This document shows positions 11,181-28,515 of a stretch of DNA of 64,000 nucleotides, one piece after another (position 1 is the first letter of the stretch; every line of letters starts with the position of its first letter). Position numbers and translations under genes: made by a program. The notes beneath the pieces are model-generated. The model saw only the letters and a program-made list of their open reading frames with translations, was not told the origin of the DNA and did not search any database. Source of the stretch: Leguminivora glycinivorella (Eukaryota; Arthropoda; Insecta; Lepidoptera; Tortricidae); NCBI RefSeq assembly GCF_023078275.1, contig NC_062985.1, forward strand, positions 806,001-870,000, in the 5' to 3' direction.

Positions 11181-11520
11181 CCCATGTCTGTGATATGCTT
11201 TGGTTGCAACTATTATTAATGGCTGCAACTTTTCTGACCAAACTATCAAGGTCAAAATGGTCAAATCGGTCACCTAAGGCCCTTGTGTGCGTCCTTTACT
11301 TGCCGGTATTGAAATCGACACGGTGTATTATTTATGCACCAACAAAAGCAACAAGGCTGGTTGTCTTTATTTATAGCAGAGCTGCTAACAATTGTCTGGC
11401 TGCAAGCGTAATCTGCTGGGGTGACCATGAAGGCTGGTAGTCAAGGAAAGGTAGCAAGTGATATCGATAAAACAAATAAATAAATTATGTAATTTAATAA
11501 GTAGAAGCTAGTTATTTTTA
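11181..11520. other. No recognised gene
   Basis: Open on both strands for short distances but with no family resemblance. Unclassified. Confidence 0.4.
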
Positions 11521-11639
11521 TCATTGGCCATCAAGTCTTTAACAGACTACTTATTCAAAGCAGTGTCAGGTAGGGCGACAACGTTTTTCGTGGTTATCAA
11601 AGCCAATATGGGAGAGGCAAACACGACCACGACTCTGGC

Positions 11640-11830
11640 AGGTGTGGTGTGCCCGTGGCGAACAGGTATCGCGCTGATGACGCTTGGCGCGCTTACTTGC
11701 TTTGCTAGTGCCTTAAACCAAGCGTCGTCGTAGATTTAATGTCCGTCGAATACCAGTTTACGCCACTTGTCTCTGTCCTCGGCAAACTCTTCCCATTTGT
11801 AAACCACCGGGATATTGAAGGCGTGCATGG
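11640..11830 (-). pseudogene. Retroelement coding fragment, C-terminal part
   Basis: On the minus strand one frame reads a protein-like stretch with KWEEFAEDRDKWRKLV, a stop, then IYDDAWFKALAKQ. A 'D-R-x-K-W-R-x-L-V' ending is typical of RTE-like LINE proteins. The in-frame TAA and the lack of any upstream domain make it a relic. Family assignment is tentative. Confidence 0.4.
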
Positions 11831-11841
11831 GACCGATTTTT

Positions 11842-11896
11842 TCGCCGTTCGAAAGTCTGTGGAAAACGACGTAATGCTACGACTTTCGAACGGCGA
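11842..11896. repeat. Perfect 16-bp inverted repeat
   Basis: 'tcgccgttcgaaagtc' (11842-11857) and its exact reverse complement (11881-11896) enclose 23 bp. It lies next to the retroelement fragment. Confidence 0.85.
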
Positions 11897-12027
11897 ATTC
11901 ATGCGTTAGAGATTCAAAAATAGGTCCCCATGTCTCGTTTGGCGCAATCTTTATATCGTAGTTATCTTACGACTATAGACTCTCATGCATGAATCTAATT
12001 TCTTCAATTTAAAAACTTTGTAGACAA

Positions 12028-12118
12028 TAAAATTTGACTTTAAAATGAATACAATAAAATGAATGAATGTCTCCTTTATGTTATGTAGACAATAAAATGA
12101 ATGAATGTCTCCTTTAGG
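12028..12118 (+). repeat. Short direct repeats
   Basis: 'gtagacaataaaat' occurs at about 12021 and 12087, and 'aaaatgaatgaatgtctcct' at about 12056 and 12096. A small local duplication. Confidence 0.8.
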
Positions 12119-12289
12119 TGGAATGAACTAGCTTAAGGATTTAAAGTGGTTTTCCTCCACGGCCTGAGTTTGATTTCCACACTGTATATGTAGGTTTACT
12201 TATTGTATTTGTGTATGTTTATTTTATAATAGTAGGTATCGACTTGTATTTAATCGTTAAAATCTCATACTGGCTTTATAATCTTGTGC

Positions 12290-12416
12290 ACCAAACTAAC
12301 TATCTCTGTTTTGCCCAATGGTTGACTGATAGAGAATGCCTTAAGGCGTTAAGCCCGCCATTTGTACTTTTTATTGATAATTTGTGCAATAAAGTTTAAA
12401 TAAATAAATAAATAAA
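12290..12416 (+). repeat. LINE 3' end with TAAA tail
   Basis: 'gagaatgccttaaggcgtta', then 'gtgcaataaagtttaaat' and repeated AAAT. Copy 2 of the 10 kb block starts inside this tail. Confidence 0.7.
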
Positions 12417-14844
12417 ATTAAGTATATCAGAATTTGTTTTTACCAACACGACAAAATCAAATGTTTTCTCAAGTTAAACTAATGTGACAAAAAATATAAA
12501 TATTATAGGACATTCTTACACAGAATTGACTGAGTCCCACACAAAAAAAAGTTTTAAACTTTCTTTTTTTTACAAAAGTGTGGTCGCCCCGCTATCGGCT
12601 GCGATGTCACAAATGCCTGTATCGCGTGTGGACACTGAACATAACTATCTCTTTTACACAACTAGCTTGCGTCATGTCTATGACATAACAATGCAATATA
12701 AACATACTACATATACTTTATTTTCGAATAGGCAACGTAGGTAGGTACATAATAGGGTTCATAGCCATGGTGCTATTTTTTAAGTAAATAAAGAAAAAAA
12801 CGCCAATAGTCCTGAACAATCTTTCGATTTCAATTGATAGATTTTACAGATTTTGGAATTATTTATTTATTTATTTTAACTTTATTTCACAATAAAAAAG
12901 TACAAATGGCGGACTTAATGCCTCGAGGCATTCTCTACCAGTTACAGGTTAATTATACAGGAAGCGAGAAGGTATTTTTTTATAATGCGAATCCATTCCA
13001 GCCAAAATGATATATGACAAAAATTCCGGCTAGAAAAGCTAAAAATCGAGAAAAACGTAGCGTAGCACATACCTACAAATTTGTAATCAAAAAATATTTT
13101 TCCCCTGCTGTTTTTTTTTGCAAATAGATTCCACCCCGATCCACAAATTAAAGAAAACTTACTGCAAAACTGAGCAGGTCCCGTAGCCGAATGGCATTTT
13201 TGCGACGCGAAATGCCGCAGAAATGTAGTTTGGCTCTGTCGAGCCAATACACAAGAGAGAGAGGGATAGATAGCTACGAAAGAGATAACAGTGAGCTACA
13301 ACCTCGGCCTTGTCGTCACTTTCCATCAGGTGCGACTAAGGTCAATCACTGGCCAGTTTATAATAAAAAAAAAAATCGTGAGCGTTTGTGCACTCGGCTA
13401 CGCGCACAGGGTACGCAAAAGTCAGCTTCCAAGTATTAATAGCGGGATCGATGTCACGGCCGCAGGACGCAGCCCTGACCTGGGATTATTGCTCTCTTTC
13501 TGATTACTCAGGTTAGAGAGGGACAGCTTTCTGAGTAGTTATGAATTATCAAATAGTTATTAATTATGATTCCAGTTTGTCCTTGTGTGTGTCAGTGTTA
13601 GTACGCTTTGTACTGAGACTGACTGAAATATCACGACACGTTCGTACGATTCCGTAGAAATACGAAGGATAGTCTTTTCGCACTAAAACTGTACCTGGTT
13701 ACTTAATTAGCCGTGTGAACTTTAAATTTTTGTGCTGTACATTTAAGAAAAAAAAACCTCTTAAAAAAAAATCTGATGTGGCTTGTAGGTGAAGTTCTAA
13801 AGATTTAAGCATATATTTGTATAGGGACATACCTACAGAAAAACAGCGGCACACCTTGGACACTGGCGATCTAATATATGAAAGAGGCGCGTTCCTTGCA
13901 CACAGTCTTAAGCTCGTGTAGGTGAACGCGTACTATGCTTGTATGAGGGAGATATGACAGGTCGACTGTTCGCATTTTTGACAGGCGGTAACTGTGAGGT
14001 AACCGAGAGGGGGCGGCGGTATTTTCAGCGGGGAGCAAGAGTGGCCATACTGTACGGTAGTACTCTTTATTATACTGTGACAGCGGGTAGCAACTTTATT
14101 TTCTATTTTTACGTTTTTATCGAAAGTATCGATTCAAAATATTTTATAGACTTACGGACATAATTATATTATATATCGATATGGACACGGATGTATTTAA
14201 ATTACGCAGGTAGCAAATTGGAGTGACGGTGACACATCGATCGGTTTGGATGACTCCTAGTAGACGACGCATAATATATCGATTATCCATACCTACTAAT
14301 ATTGTAAATGGGAAAGTGTGTGTGTCTGTTTGTTTGTCCCTCTTTCACGGCAAAACGGAGCGACGGATCGACGTGATTTTTTAAGTAGGGATAGTTGGAT
14401 GGATGCAAAGTGACGTAGGCTAGTTTTTGTCTCTTTCTGACCCCCCACTTCCTTTCAATGGGGGGTGGAAGTTTGTATGAAGTATTCCGCAATTTTGTGA
14501 TTTAACGCGAGCGAACCCGCGGGCAAAAGCTAGTAATTTATAAGTTAGATACATTTGCAATAAAATTATTTAAGGGTTAAGTACAGGTCATATTGAGCAA
14601 CATTTATTATGCTATTAGCACCGAAATCTCTTATGGAAAACTTTAAAGTGAGACAGTCAAAATATGTGGAACAGCCAATACATTTTCAGCAATCTCGAGT
14701 AAGCGTTTTCACATTATCCGATCAATTGCTGCAAACTCACAAGATTGAATTCGAATACAGTCGTTTTCTTTTCACACATCGTACAGATTTTTTGTTCATA
14801 TCTTATAAGTACCTAAATTAGTTACAAAAATCTTGAATCAACAT

Positions 14845-15348
14845 TTATAACCAAAGAGCGGAATTCTTCATAGCAAAAATCAAACTCTCAAAGGGATTAA
14901 CCTAGCTGTTTTATCGACTTATCGATAAATTTATATTTGTCACTTAATGAAATCAGGCTTTTGGATATACATACAAACAAATTAACGGTTAAATATTTAG
15001 AGCAATAGTGGAAGAATCTTCTTTGAAACTAGGAGAAAAATCTTTCTGTATCCATTTTTTTATTGTTTTTCTTTTAGGATTATTAACCATTTTAGTAACA
15101 CGGCACGGAAATCACTCATAAAAACTCAAGTGACATAAATTACATATGTAACGCTGACATGATTTACTTTAATATGGAGATGCAAGTTGCTTATCAAAAA
15201 GGTCAAATGTTACAGAATAATCTTTTAAGTTGATTATGGATACCTAATGCGATATGATTCCGTAATATCGATAAGTCGATAAAACAGTTAGGTCAATCCC
15301 TTTGACAGTTTGATTTATGCTATGAAGAATTCTGCTCTTTGTTTATAA
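14845..15348. mobile_element. TTATAA-flanked MITE (copy 2)
   Basis: Counterpart of 2437-2940 with the same TIRs and flanks. Confidence 0.75.
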
Positions 15349-17075
15349 CTATGAAACCAAAATATACAAATATTATTATTTTTAAGCTACAGTCAACAAT
15401 CAACATATTTAAAATAAATCGCTGCAAGCGGTCCTTCCCTTGATAAGCAATGTCATCTAGACAACCTTATGAACTTATGATCCATAGAGTAGGTATATTG
15501 AATTGTTATGATCTATCTATTATGTAATCTGTGGCTCGGTTCGCGAGGATGGCAGTATGCAAACTTGCCAAGCAATTAATTAACTGTCACGGCGAGTACA
15601 TCCATAATTGGTTCCGTCGTGAAGGATCGACCACAGGCTGTTGTACTGTTATGGCACACCTCGGACACTGGCGATCAAATATATGAAAGAGGCTCGTTCC
15701 TAGCACACAGTCTAAGCTCGTGTAGGTGAACGCGTACTATGCTTGTATGAGTGACATATGACAGGCCGACTGTTAGCGTTTTTGACAGGCGGTAACTGTC
15801 AGATAACCGAGAGGGGGTGGGCGGCGATTTCAGCGGAGAGCAGGAGTGGCCATACTGTACGATAGTACTCTTTATTATACTGTGGTTATGGCTTGGGCAG
15901 GTATAATTAGCTGAGAAGGGACGGGGGCGCTAAGTTTTGGCAAAGAGGATCAAGTATTATAGAATTACTGTCAAAGTGAAACGTGTAATCAATCACAGTG
16001 CATAGACTGCCATCTCTCGACACAGGCTTAAAACTTGGACTCAGATTTGACAATTTTGCCCATATTCTTAGCTTGATACATGAATATTAGCGCCATCTAG
16101 CCGAGCGTCCCCCAAAGGTGTAACGCCATCTAGGCTACGGTACCTTTTTATCTATGGCTTTGAGCAGGTACGTTTTTTTCTTAGACTTTATCCGTCTATA
16201 CGGAGTTACATATCGTCACTACTTTTAAAAAACTTGTATCTACGTCTGTCAATGAAAAGAAAATTGTAGTAAGTATGTATGGAATGCATATACACTTACT
16301 GCGTTTTAACTTTGAGCACAAACTACATATATACAGACTATGCCACCCCGTACCACAAAATGCGACTGTCAAAACGAAACTATTGTTTGCAGCGGAAATG
16401 GATAGATGTCGCTCATAGTCCCATTTGGCACATATCTATATTTAATAAATTTGCAAGCCTTGTCATCCGATACATCCGTCTCAGGTTTTTCTCTTCAATA
16501 ATTTGACAGGTGGAACTGACTATTTATTTTTATGCAGGAACATCGAAATGCCTGACATGTAGCGAAAGCTAGATGATACCGAATTTCGGGCAAATTGTCA
16601 TGGCACGTTATGGTCTCATCAGAAGTTCGTTCGCTTTTCAATCCAGAGGTCACTGGTTCAAGCCTCGGTGGAGACACACGTAAAGATATCCAGTTTTTTG
16701 GGTTTTATTATTATTTTATGGTTTTTTATTTGTTTAGATTTTTTTGCGTAAGTTTTCACGATAATTCTTAATTATTTTGAACGTACATTCCAGAATAGGC
16801 AAAATATTACAACCTTAAGTGCGTTTTCACATTATACCCGATCCGCGATATCGGATGTAGGAAGGATTTCAAAGGCGAAAATCAAAGATGGCGACTTAAA
16901 CATAATATATGCGATATCGGTCAATGAATAAAGGCAAGAAAGTGGTTCTAGCTGGGAATTTTCTAGAGATTGAAGACATTATTCCACCATTTGAACTTAT
17001 GTGCAATAAAGTATAAATAAATCATTGGTTTTTGAAATTGTTGATATGTCATTTTCATAGGCTAACTGTAGGTAC

Positions 17076-18323
17076 TATTGGGTTGGTAAGAAAGTAATGA
17101 GCGATCGATTGAATTCCACATAAAATTTTTGAGCGAGTTCTAGAATCTTCTATGGTCGAAAGTATATAAAGGGCTAGTCGCACAGTTTCTCGTCAGTCAT
17201 TCACTAGCTGTCGCCGAGCTAATATAAGGAAGAAAATGGACGAATTAAAAGTGCATGTAAGGCATTGTTTACTATATGAATTTCAGTCTGGCCATTCAGC
17301 CGCCGAAGCAGTGCGTAATATATGTCAGCGTGTTGCTTCTGAAGTTATGTCTGAGGCCACGGCGAAACGATGGTTCCAGCGGTTTCGTAGTGGCGACTTT
17401 TCATTATCAGATCAACCTAAGTCTGGTCGACCGGTGAAGATTGATGTAGCCAAATTAAAAACCTTAATTGAAGGAGATCCGAGGCTAACGAGTCGTACTC
17501 TTGCTACCGAGTTAGGCTGCTCTCATGTCACCATAGAAACACATTTACACGAGTTGGGAAAAAACTACAAATACAGTGTTTAGATACCGCACGAACTTGA
17601 TAGAGATCAACTAAACCGCCGTGCCGATATCAGTATACAACTTCTGTCTTTTCGCCGCACATTCAACTGGTTGGACCATCTTATCACTGGAGATGAAAAA
17701 TGGGTCTTATATATAAATCACACACGCAAACGTCAGTGACTAGCTCCAAACGAAAAAGGAATAGAGGCACCAAAAACAGAGCCTCACCCGAAAAAAGTTA
17801 TGCTGTCCGTTTGGTGGGATATTCATGGTATTATTCACTGGGAACTCCTACCAAGTGGAATGACTGTTACCGCATCAGTATACTGTAATCAGCTTGAAAA
17901 TTTAAACCAAAAAGTCTGTCAGAATCGTCCACAGCATGCTAAAGTTTTTTCTTACACCACAATGCTCGCCCACACATTGCAAAAGTGACTCGGCTAAAGC
18001 TATTGGAGCTAGGTTGGAAAGTCATACCTCATCCACCGTACTCTCCAGACTTGGCACCTACGGATTACGCATTGTTCAGATGGCTAAGCAATGCCTTGAA
18101 TGAAAAAAAGTTCGATGATCAAGCCCATCTACGACAGTACATACTTAGCTGAGTTTTTTAAATCTAAACCTTCGCCGATGCTATTCATTATTTACCAGAA
18201 CGATGGAGACAAATAGTAGATAACGAAGGCCGTTATATTTTTGATAAATGATTAAAATAATAAATTAAATAAAAATTACAATATTGGTTATGATTCGCTC
18301 ATTACTTTCTTACCAACCCAATA
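17076..18323 (+). mobile_element. Mariner transposon (copy 2)
   Basis: Counterpart of 4670-5918, with TIRs 17078-18321 and TA on both sides. One base shorter because a T run in the transposase is 6 instead of 7. Confidence 0.95.
17236..18251 (+). pseudogene. Mariner transposase, decayed (copy 2)
   Basis: Same five stops and the same His in place of the second catalytic Asp as copy 1. In addition the T run at about 17945-17950 is one base shorter, which shifts the frame just before the HHNARPH motif. Copy 1 preserves the frame there, so the copy 2 state is either a later mutation or a consensus error. Confidence 0.95.
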
Positions 18324-21300
18324 TATCATTCAGGGACAGGGTACAGGGTTTATAGTAAAATAAAAAGAAACTAGCTATAATAACTTTTATTATAATATAC
18401 ATTACAAAAACTTGTTTCATTTACTTGAAAATATTAGAGGTTTACCATATCACAACAAATATATAGTCATCAATGTGATGAAATAAGTTCTCAAGAAATT
18501 TATTTAAAATGTGACAAGCCTTTAGTGGATGGCCTGCTTCTGCTTTTCTTGTTTTCGTGCTCCTTCATCCCATTGAAACTTCGATGTTTACGCATTTTTG
18601 TCAATCCGTTTCGATGTGTACACAGGAGCAGACATGAGGGAACAACTCAAATGATTTTGGAATATACTCGTAACTGGGATTGGCTTCCACATCGGCTTTT
18701 CTACCTCCAATAAAGTTTGCATTATAAATTCACCGTAAATTCAATACTTGTATCAAATGATTATGCACTTTAAATAATCAGAGGTTAGATGACACTTTTC
18801 TTCTTACGGCAATTATCCACTTAAACGGTGGTTTCGTTTCCACCACAGTCTTGGAAATAGCTAGAATTTAGTCGCTATTTTTCTTGGTGTTATTACAATT
18901 CACCATAACAAATTTTACTAGGCCCATATTAAATTTATCTCGAAAATGTTTACTGCAATATGGATTTGACAACGTAAGTCAGTGACAGGAATGTCAATTT
19001 TGGCCATAGTGAGCGCTGGTGAGCGCTGTCATCCTTTTAGTTACCCCCTCCAGGCCTCCACCCGCTTTGCACCCTGCACCTTGCCAATACAGTACAGACT
19101 TGTCATCCCATACATCCGTCTCACGTTTTTCTCTTCGATCATTTGACAGGTGCAACTTAATAACTAAAGTATTTACTTTTCAGCAGGAACATCGAAACGC
19201 CTGACACATTAGTGAAAGCTAGATGATGGCGAATTTCGTGCCAATTGTCAAGACACGTTATGGTCACGGTTGAAGTTGGTTTGGTTTTCAATCCAGAGAT
19301 CACGGGTTCGAATCCCGGCGGAGAGACACAAAGTGAAGATAACAGTTTTTTTGTGTTTTTTTTTAATTTTATGGTTTTTGATTTTTTTTGCATAAGTTTT
19401 AACGATAATTCTGAATTATCTTGAACGTACATTCCAGTAAAACCAAAATATGCTAGGTAAAATATTACAACTCTAAGTGCGTTTTCACATTATCCTATCC
19501 GCGATATCGGATGAAGGAAGAATTTTAAAGGCAAAAATCAAAGATAGCGGCTTAAATATATTGGATATCGATATCGGTCCTACATCTGATACCGGATCGG
19601 ATAATGTGATAACGCACTAAGACGGAAGTATTACTTTCTGATTATTTCATTTTTAGTAGTATAAAAATGTTTTACCACAAACAACTACATAATTTCAGCA
19701 CGACAGAGTCAGACGGCACTATGATCAGAATGAGATTAAAGTTGTCAAAATGATAGATATTGTATATTATTGGGGAATAAAACAATAATTATATTAATAG
19801 GCCAATTTTATTCACCAAATTTTTTGAAAAGTTTTTTCATTACCATACTAAGTGTTGGTCCAGATTGATAAAACATGGAATATTGGTAGTTCGGGGTGTA
19901 AAAACATGTCAAACCTGAGATATGAAATATTAGTACTTATTTTCCCATCAAATATAATGAATAAAAATAAATCAAACACAAAGTATTAAATAAAAAAATA
20001 AAAAAAGATTCACAAAAAAGCAAGGTCTCCCCGGTGAGATTCGAACCTCGTCTGCTGCTCAAGTTATCGCAGCTAAAAAGCAGTATCTTTGACCGCCACA
20101 CCAAACTTCTACTTAATCAGAGTGACGAAATTAGGTAACTTATAGGTATAATATGAGTAGTAAGTCATGAAGACTTTTCACGACAAATTGAATGAATATT
20201 AAAGTAAAATTCATAATCCTACGGACTAAATTGACAAATGACTGACAGGTAAAATGATACCAGGAACAGCAAAATTAAAATAGGGAAGGTATATGTCGAT
20301 AACAATATATCGACAAGTTGTAAAGTACATACAACAGACAAGTTTAAATCAAGAATAAGTATATGAGTTTCAAATAAGAGGTACACATTTTGGTTTGTTC
20401 TATGTATCTTCGAGGTAGTGGATGGATACCATGTATTTTTACCCACTAGTTTTAAAACATAAAAAGGTTTCCGAGCCTGTAGGTAAAAAATAAAATACCA
20501 TGTCCGACGATAATAAATTATCTGTCACGCTATGGCAAGTATATCATAAATATCTATATAATTTTCGAATAATATTATTGCTGCTTCGAAATAAAAAAAA
20601 TATCTCTAATTAGCCGTCTACAGACCTTTTGATCTGTCGAAATCACAGAAAAAGTTGGTATATTGATTAGCCGATCAAATTGCCAATTTCATTGTCCCGT
20701 CTGGGTGCACCTTAAATCTACGATGTAATAATAATTTTAATATCGATAAGAACGACACTGGCCAAACTGTGGCAACATTCGTTCACACTTACTTGTCAAT
20801 TTGGTCCGTAGGATTATGGATTTTACTTTAAATGTTTTGTTACTTCAAAATGCAACGTTGCCAGACTGCTGACTGCAACGTCGCATAACTCTAGTTTGGT
20901 CGTACACTGATTTAGACCTTAGTAAATTATTATTAAAAATCAATTCAGAAATAGAAGATGATGGCTATACACGGCGCTTGACTGATGGATGCGTTTTGTT
21001 ATATAAAAAGAGTAGGTACCTACATATTTCTGAAAATATTTTTATCTTCTTGCTTTAAACTAAAAATCATCTTGATATTCATCAATTATCATCATTTTGA
21101 TATTTTGATATTCGTATATAATTAATAACCTAGATACAAAAAGAACATAATGAATGATACTTCGATATTTTACCAGTATCGAAACGCAGTAGGTTGGCCA
21201 TGACAGCCAGTGACAGTACTAGTACTGAGGGCTTACTGCTGTCACCTGGGTTAACACATTGCGGACATCTTTCTCTTTTACTCCTATCCAGGCATATAGA

Positions 21301-22387
21301 GTGACATATATAGCCACATAGCGCAAACTCTGGTGTTCGTGGAAAACCTCCTAGCTAGACTTGTCATTCATTCATTGTAAAAATAGTAAAAAGATTTTGA
21401 CTCTAAAGACTAATGTTTAAGTGATTTTCAGTCTTATGTTAAAGCTGAGTAAGACGTGGATGGCGGCAAAGCTTTTGTAAATACATACATATATTGAATC
21501 ACGGAATTAAGCAACACAAGGCAATTTTTGTTATGTATTTATATTCCGCGTTTTGTTTAAGCCGTATATTGTATCGTTTTTCATAACAAAATGCGTAGAT
21601 AATTTACACCTTAGTCTGTAACGTATTCGCAAAGGTTCTTGAGCGAAACCAAAATCGACAATATCCACCTACACTCAAAAAAATCTTTATTTATTAATTA
21701 TATTATAAAGCAACATCTGCTGACGGTTTGTAATTGTCGATATTAATATATCTAGACTAACTTTCAATGTGGTACATGCAACTGGACAACTGTCACTGTA
21801 CATTTGTAATCCTTATTACAAGAGCATAACGTCTATGGTTAGTTAAGACAGAGTATTGCTGTTAGTAGGTACGATGGGTACGATGTTGAACCTTAGGTTA
21901 CCTTCCATCAATACTAATACTGAAAGACAATTTTTAAACTTATTGCATTACATGTGTCTAACAAAATTTCAATGAAATGGGTTGTGAATCTAATATTTAA
22001 AAAAATCACTATTTAAAAGGAGATGGTTGAAAAGGGTATAAAATATTAAAAAAAAGAAAAAAAAAATATTTTCACTACCGAGGATCGAACCCACGACGTC
22101 AGGGCCGCGTCCATCGTCTTACGCTACTATAACTGAGCTATTTAAGCGATAGAAAGGGTGGCGAAATATTAACTAACTTTCAATCTAGTACATGCATGGC
22201 GTTACGAGTCCTAAAATTCATTATATTCTTTTAAAGATTTATGTCTCAAAAGTGACACTTAACGCCATCTAACAGTGATCTCAAGGCAACAAGAAATTTG
22301 TAGTAACGCCATCTACATTTGCCGTGCTTTTAGGCGGTCGCATTTTTTTGTATGGGGTGGACATATCTACTATATCCATAATCTCTG

Positions 22388-22601
22388 AATTTATCTTTAA
22401 ATTTCCGAAGGTAAAATCTTCAAAACGATGACTTCTGAAATAAACGTAGTTTTAGTAAAAAAGTCATGCGTCGACGCTGAAAGCAAACTCCAAAACTTGT
22501 TAATTGCTACGTTTTACAACTTAGCTCGTCTTGGAAGCTCGCACCCAGAGGGTGTTATAAAGTTTCCTAACAAACCTGTATAAATACCAAATACCTACTA
22601 A
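22388..22601. other. Unclassified sequence after copy 2
   Basis: Follows the 10 kb duplication breakpoint and precedes repeat R. Slightly GC-richer in its second half, but I recognise no protein or repeat family. Confidence 0.4.
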
Positions 22602-23343
22602 ATAGTTATTTGTTATACAAGGGGGCAAAGTTGTATTTTAACGCCGAGTGTGGAATTGAAAAACGAGCAAGTGAAAGGATTGTATAGTTGAACCACGAGC
22701 GAAGCGAGTGGTTCGAGAATAGAATTCTGAACTTACGAGTTTTTTAACACACGAGAAGTAAAATACATTTTCTCAAACATGCAATGAAATATTGTCTTTA
22801 CGTTCCTTAAAATGGGCTGGGAAGTATCGCTTTTTGGGCGCAACAACTCGATTTTTTAGGCCTAGGCCTGCAAAGTAACTTTTTTTATAAAATATTGTCC
22901 TTTAGAGCATTTTTTTTTATTTCATTGTATGTTTGAGAAAAGCACTATACATGCCTCGGCGTGAAAACGGATTCCCGGCCTCGTATCCCTATCCGGCCTC
23001 GCTCGCACGCTCGCTCGGCCGTATATACCCACTTGGCCGGAAATCCTCATTTTCCCGGCCTCTGATGTAATGTACTATTGCACCCGAGTGTAACACAAAA
23101 CTTTTCCCCTCACTATAGCGAGGAAACTACAACGCAAAAAATGCGTTTATCACTGCTTCCAGTAGTTCCACAGGTGGTAAATCATCTTTATTACTAGATT
23201 CACCTACTTTTATCAATTTTAAAGCAGTTAATTTGACTTTATTCAAGGTCAAATTACTTTACCCGCTAGTGGATAAAATGCGTTTTTACCCGCTGGTGTT
23301 AAAGGACAAAACACGTGTTTTCGAGCTAGTGAGGGGAAAAGGA
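22602..23343 (+). repeat. Repeat R with a nested 309-bp insertion
   Basis: Matches 10177-10614 but is split at 22770/23080. The insertion 22771-23079 begins with a 20-bp arm 'tctcaaacatgcaatgaaat' whose near-exact reverse complement is at 22919-22938. It then has a GC-rich tail with repeated 'cggcctcg' and 'ctcgctcgg' motifs. A clear target duplication could not be assigned. Confidence 0.7.
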
Positions 23344-23690
23344 CTTTTAGTGCTCTGCGTGTGTGTCGGGAATGTTCGCCGAGTGGAGCATGGATGGCTT
23401 CCACGCAGTGTTGCGTAAGAGGGTGGCGTCATTGTGGCAGCGCGTCAGGGACAGCACCAACTCTCTCCTGAGGGTGATCGCAGAAAGGGTTGATAGCCCT
23501 CTTATTACTCATTGGATGTCAATGCATGTTAGATCTAATGAGCATTATGTCTTCTCTTAACACTAGCGTAAGATATTTTATTTTATTGTTTTTTAATTTT
23601 ATTTTTATTGTTTTGATCTACTAATATTTTGTGTAAATATGGACACCTGTCTGAAATAGAATATTTCATTTCATTTAATTTCATAACTCC
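23344..23690 (+). pseudogene. LINE ORF2 C-terminal fragment and 3' UTR
   Basis: The frame 23363-23560 reads SMDGFHAVLRKRVASLWQR, then a stretch with STNSLLRVIAERVDSPL and an HxR-rich end. This is the C-terminal tail found after the reverse transcriptase in Jockey/CR1-like non-LTR elements. It is followed by an AT-rich 3' UTR ending in TTTCATTTCATTTAATTTCA. 5' truncated; no RT core remains. Confidence 0.6.
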
Positions 23691-23856
23691 GAGTCTACCT
23701 ATATCACCAGTTCCAAATTAAATAACTATATAAAGAGTCAAACAAGTTTGTCAATTACGCGCCAAAAGTAAAACCTCTTTTTCCAGTGGCAGAAATGACT
23801 CCGACGAGACTTTCTTCTTTCATACTTTTTCATTCATAACCTGACTTTCTCAGATC

Positions 23857-23997
23857 AAATGTGAGTGTGCGCGGGAGAACGTCCCACTTTGTCAATTGCT
23901 ATAAAGCTTTGTCAGTTTATTCATATAAAGATACAAGTAAATCTTGCCTTAATGGTAACCGACAAAGTGGGATGTTTTACTAAACACACTCACAAAT
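23857..23997. repeat. Fold-back element
   Basis: 'tgtgagtgtg...cccactttgtc' near 23860-23897 pairs with 'gacaaagtggg...cacactcaca' near 23961-23995. The direct repeat 'ttctcagat' on both sides (23846, 24000) may be its target duplication. Confidence 0.6.
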
Positions 23998-24097
23998 CCT
24001 TCTCAGATATTGGATTTTAGTCAATTATTCTGCAATTTAATAATATTATAACATCGAAATGATTTGATCTAAATAGTTGATAATGATATAACATGAA

Positions 24098-24310
24098 AGA
24101 AGAAAGAAAAGGCATTTATTGCAACCAAAATAATATGAAACTTACATACTAAAACAGTACACAAAATCAGTTACATTGGGTTTGGTTTGTGGTTGCAAAT
24201 TAAGGACACCAGTCAACATGTGCTCCGGAACTGATGGTGCCACAGCGCTGGTCTTCCGTGAAGCCCTGTGTCGGGCGATAGTGCAACACAATGATGGACC
24301 TTATCCGTCT
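24098..24310 (-). repeat. Probable SINE/LINE 3' end
   Basis: On the minus strand a GC-rich non-coding segment ('cggaagaccagcgctgtgg') is followed by 'ttggttgcaataaatgcc', a poly(A)-signal-like end. Typical of a retroposed 3' end; family not identified. Confidence 0.4.
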
Positions 24311-24348
24311 GGAGTTTGAATTAATTTTAAAGAGTTGTACTTAAATGA

Positions 24349-28287
<3,939 letters not shown>

Positions 28288-28379
28288 TCGATATTAACAC
28301 TTTCGCTACAAGAACCCGCCTGGCACTCGTGAACTTTGCTCAGATGCTGGAGAACCCGCTGGGCGGGTCTCAGCATAGG

Positions 28380-28515
28380 TACAGTCAAGTGCAAAAATAC
28401 GTATCGATTTTATCCGCTCAAAAATATGTACCGAGACCTTATTCCGCCGACATAAAGTGCTATGGGACATATTTTTGATAAGTTGTACGCACCCATATTT
28501 TTACACTTGACTGTA
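28380..28515. mobile_element. 136-bp MITE, inverted partner B
   Basis: Lies 93 bp after the katanin stop codon, probably in the 3' UTR. Identical to 27767-27902 in opposite orientation. Confidence 0.9.

Larger units (their letters stand above)
12410..22387. repeat. Copy 2 of the ~10 kb duplication
   Basis: Same content as 1-9983. It begins in the TAAA-rich tail of a LINE remnant (12290-12416) and ends at 22387. Counterparts of the copy 1 features are: LINE tail 12860-12950; palindromic element 13181-13408; GGCACACC repeat 13848-14079 and 15652-15884; Helitron-like 14286-14533; TTATAA-flanked MITE 14845-15348; tRNA-related repeats 16458-16916 and 19089-19474; hairpin 19475-19621; tRNA-like 20024-20104 and 22075-22146; TIR element 20201-20829. 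The mariner is entered separately. Confidence 0.95.
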
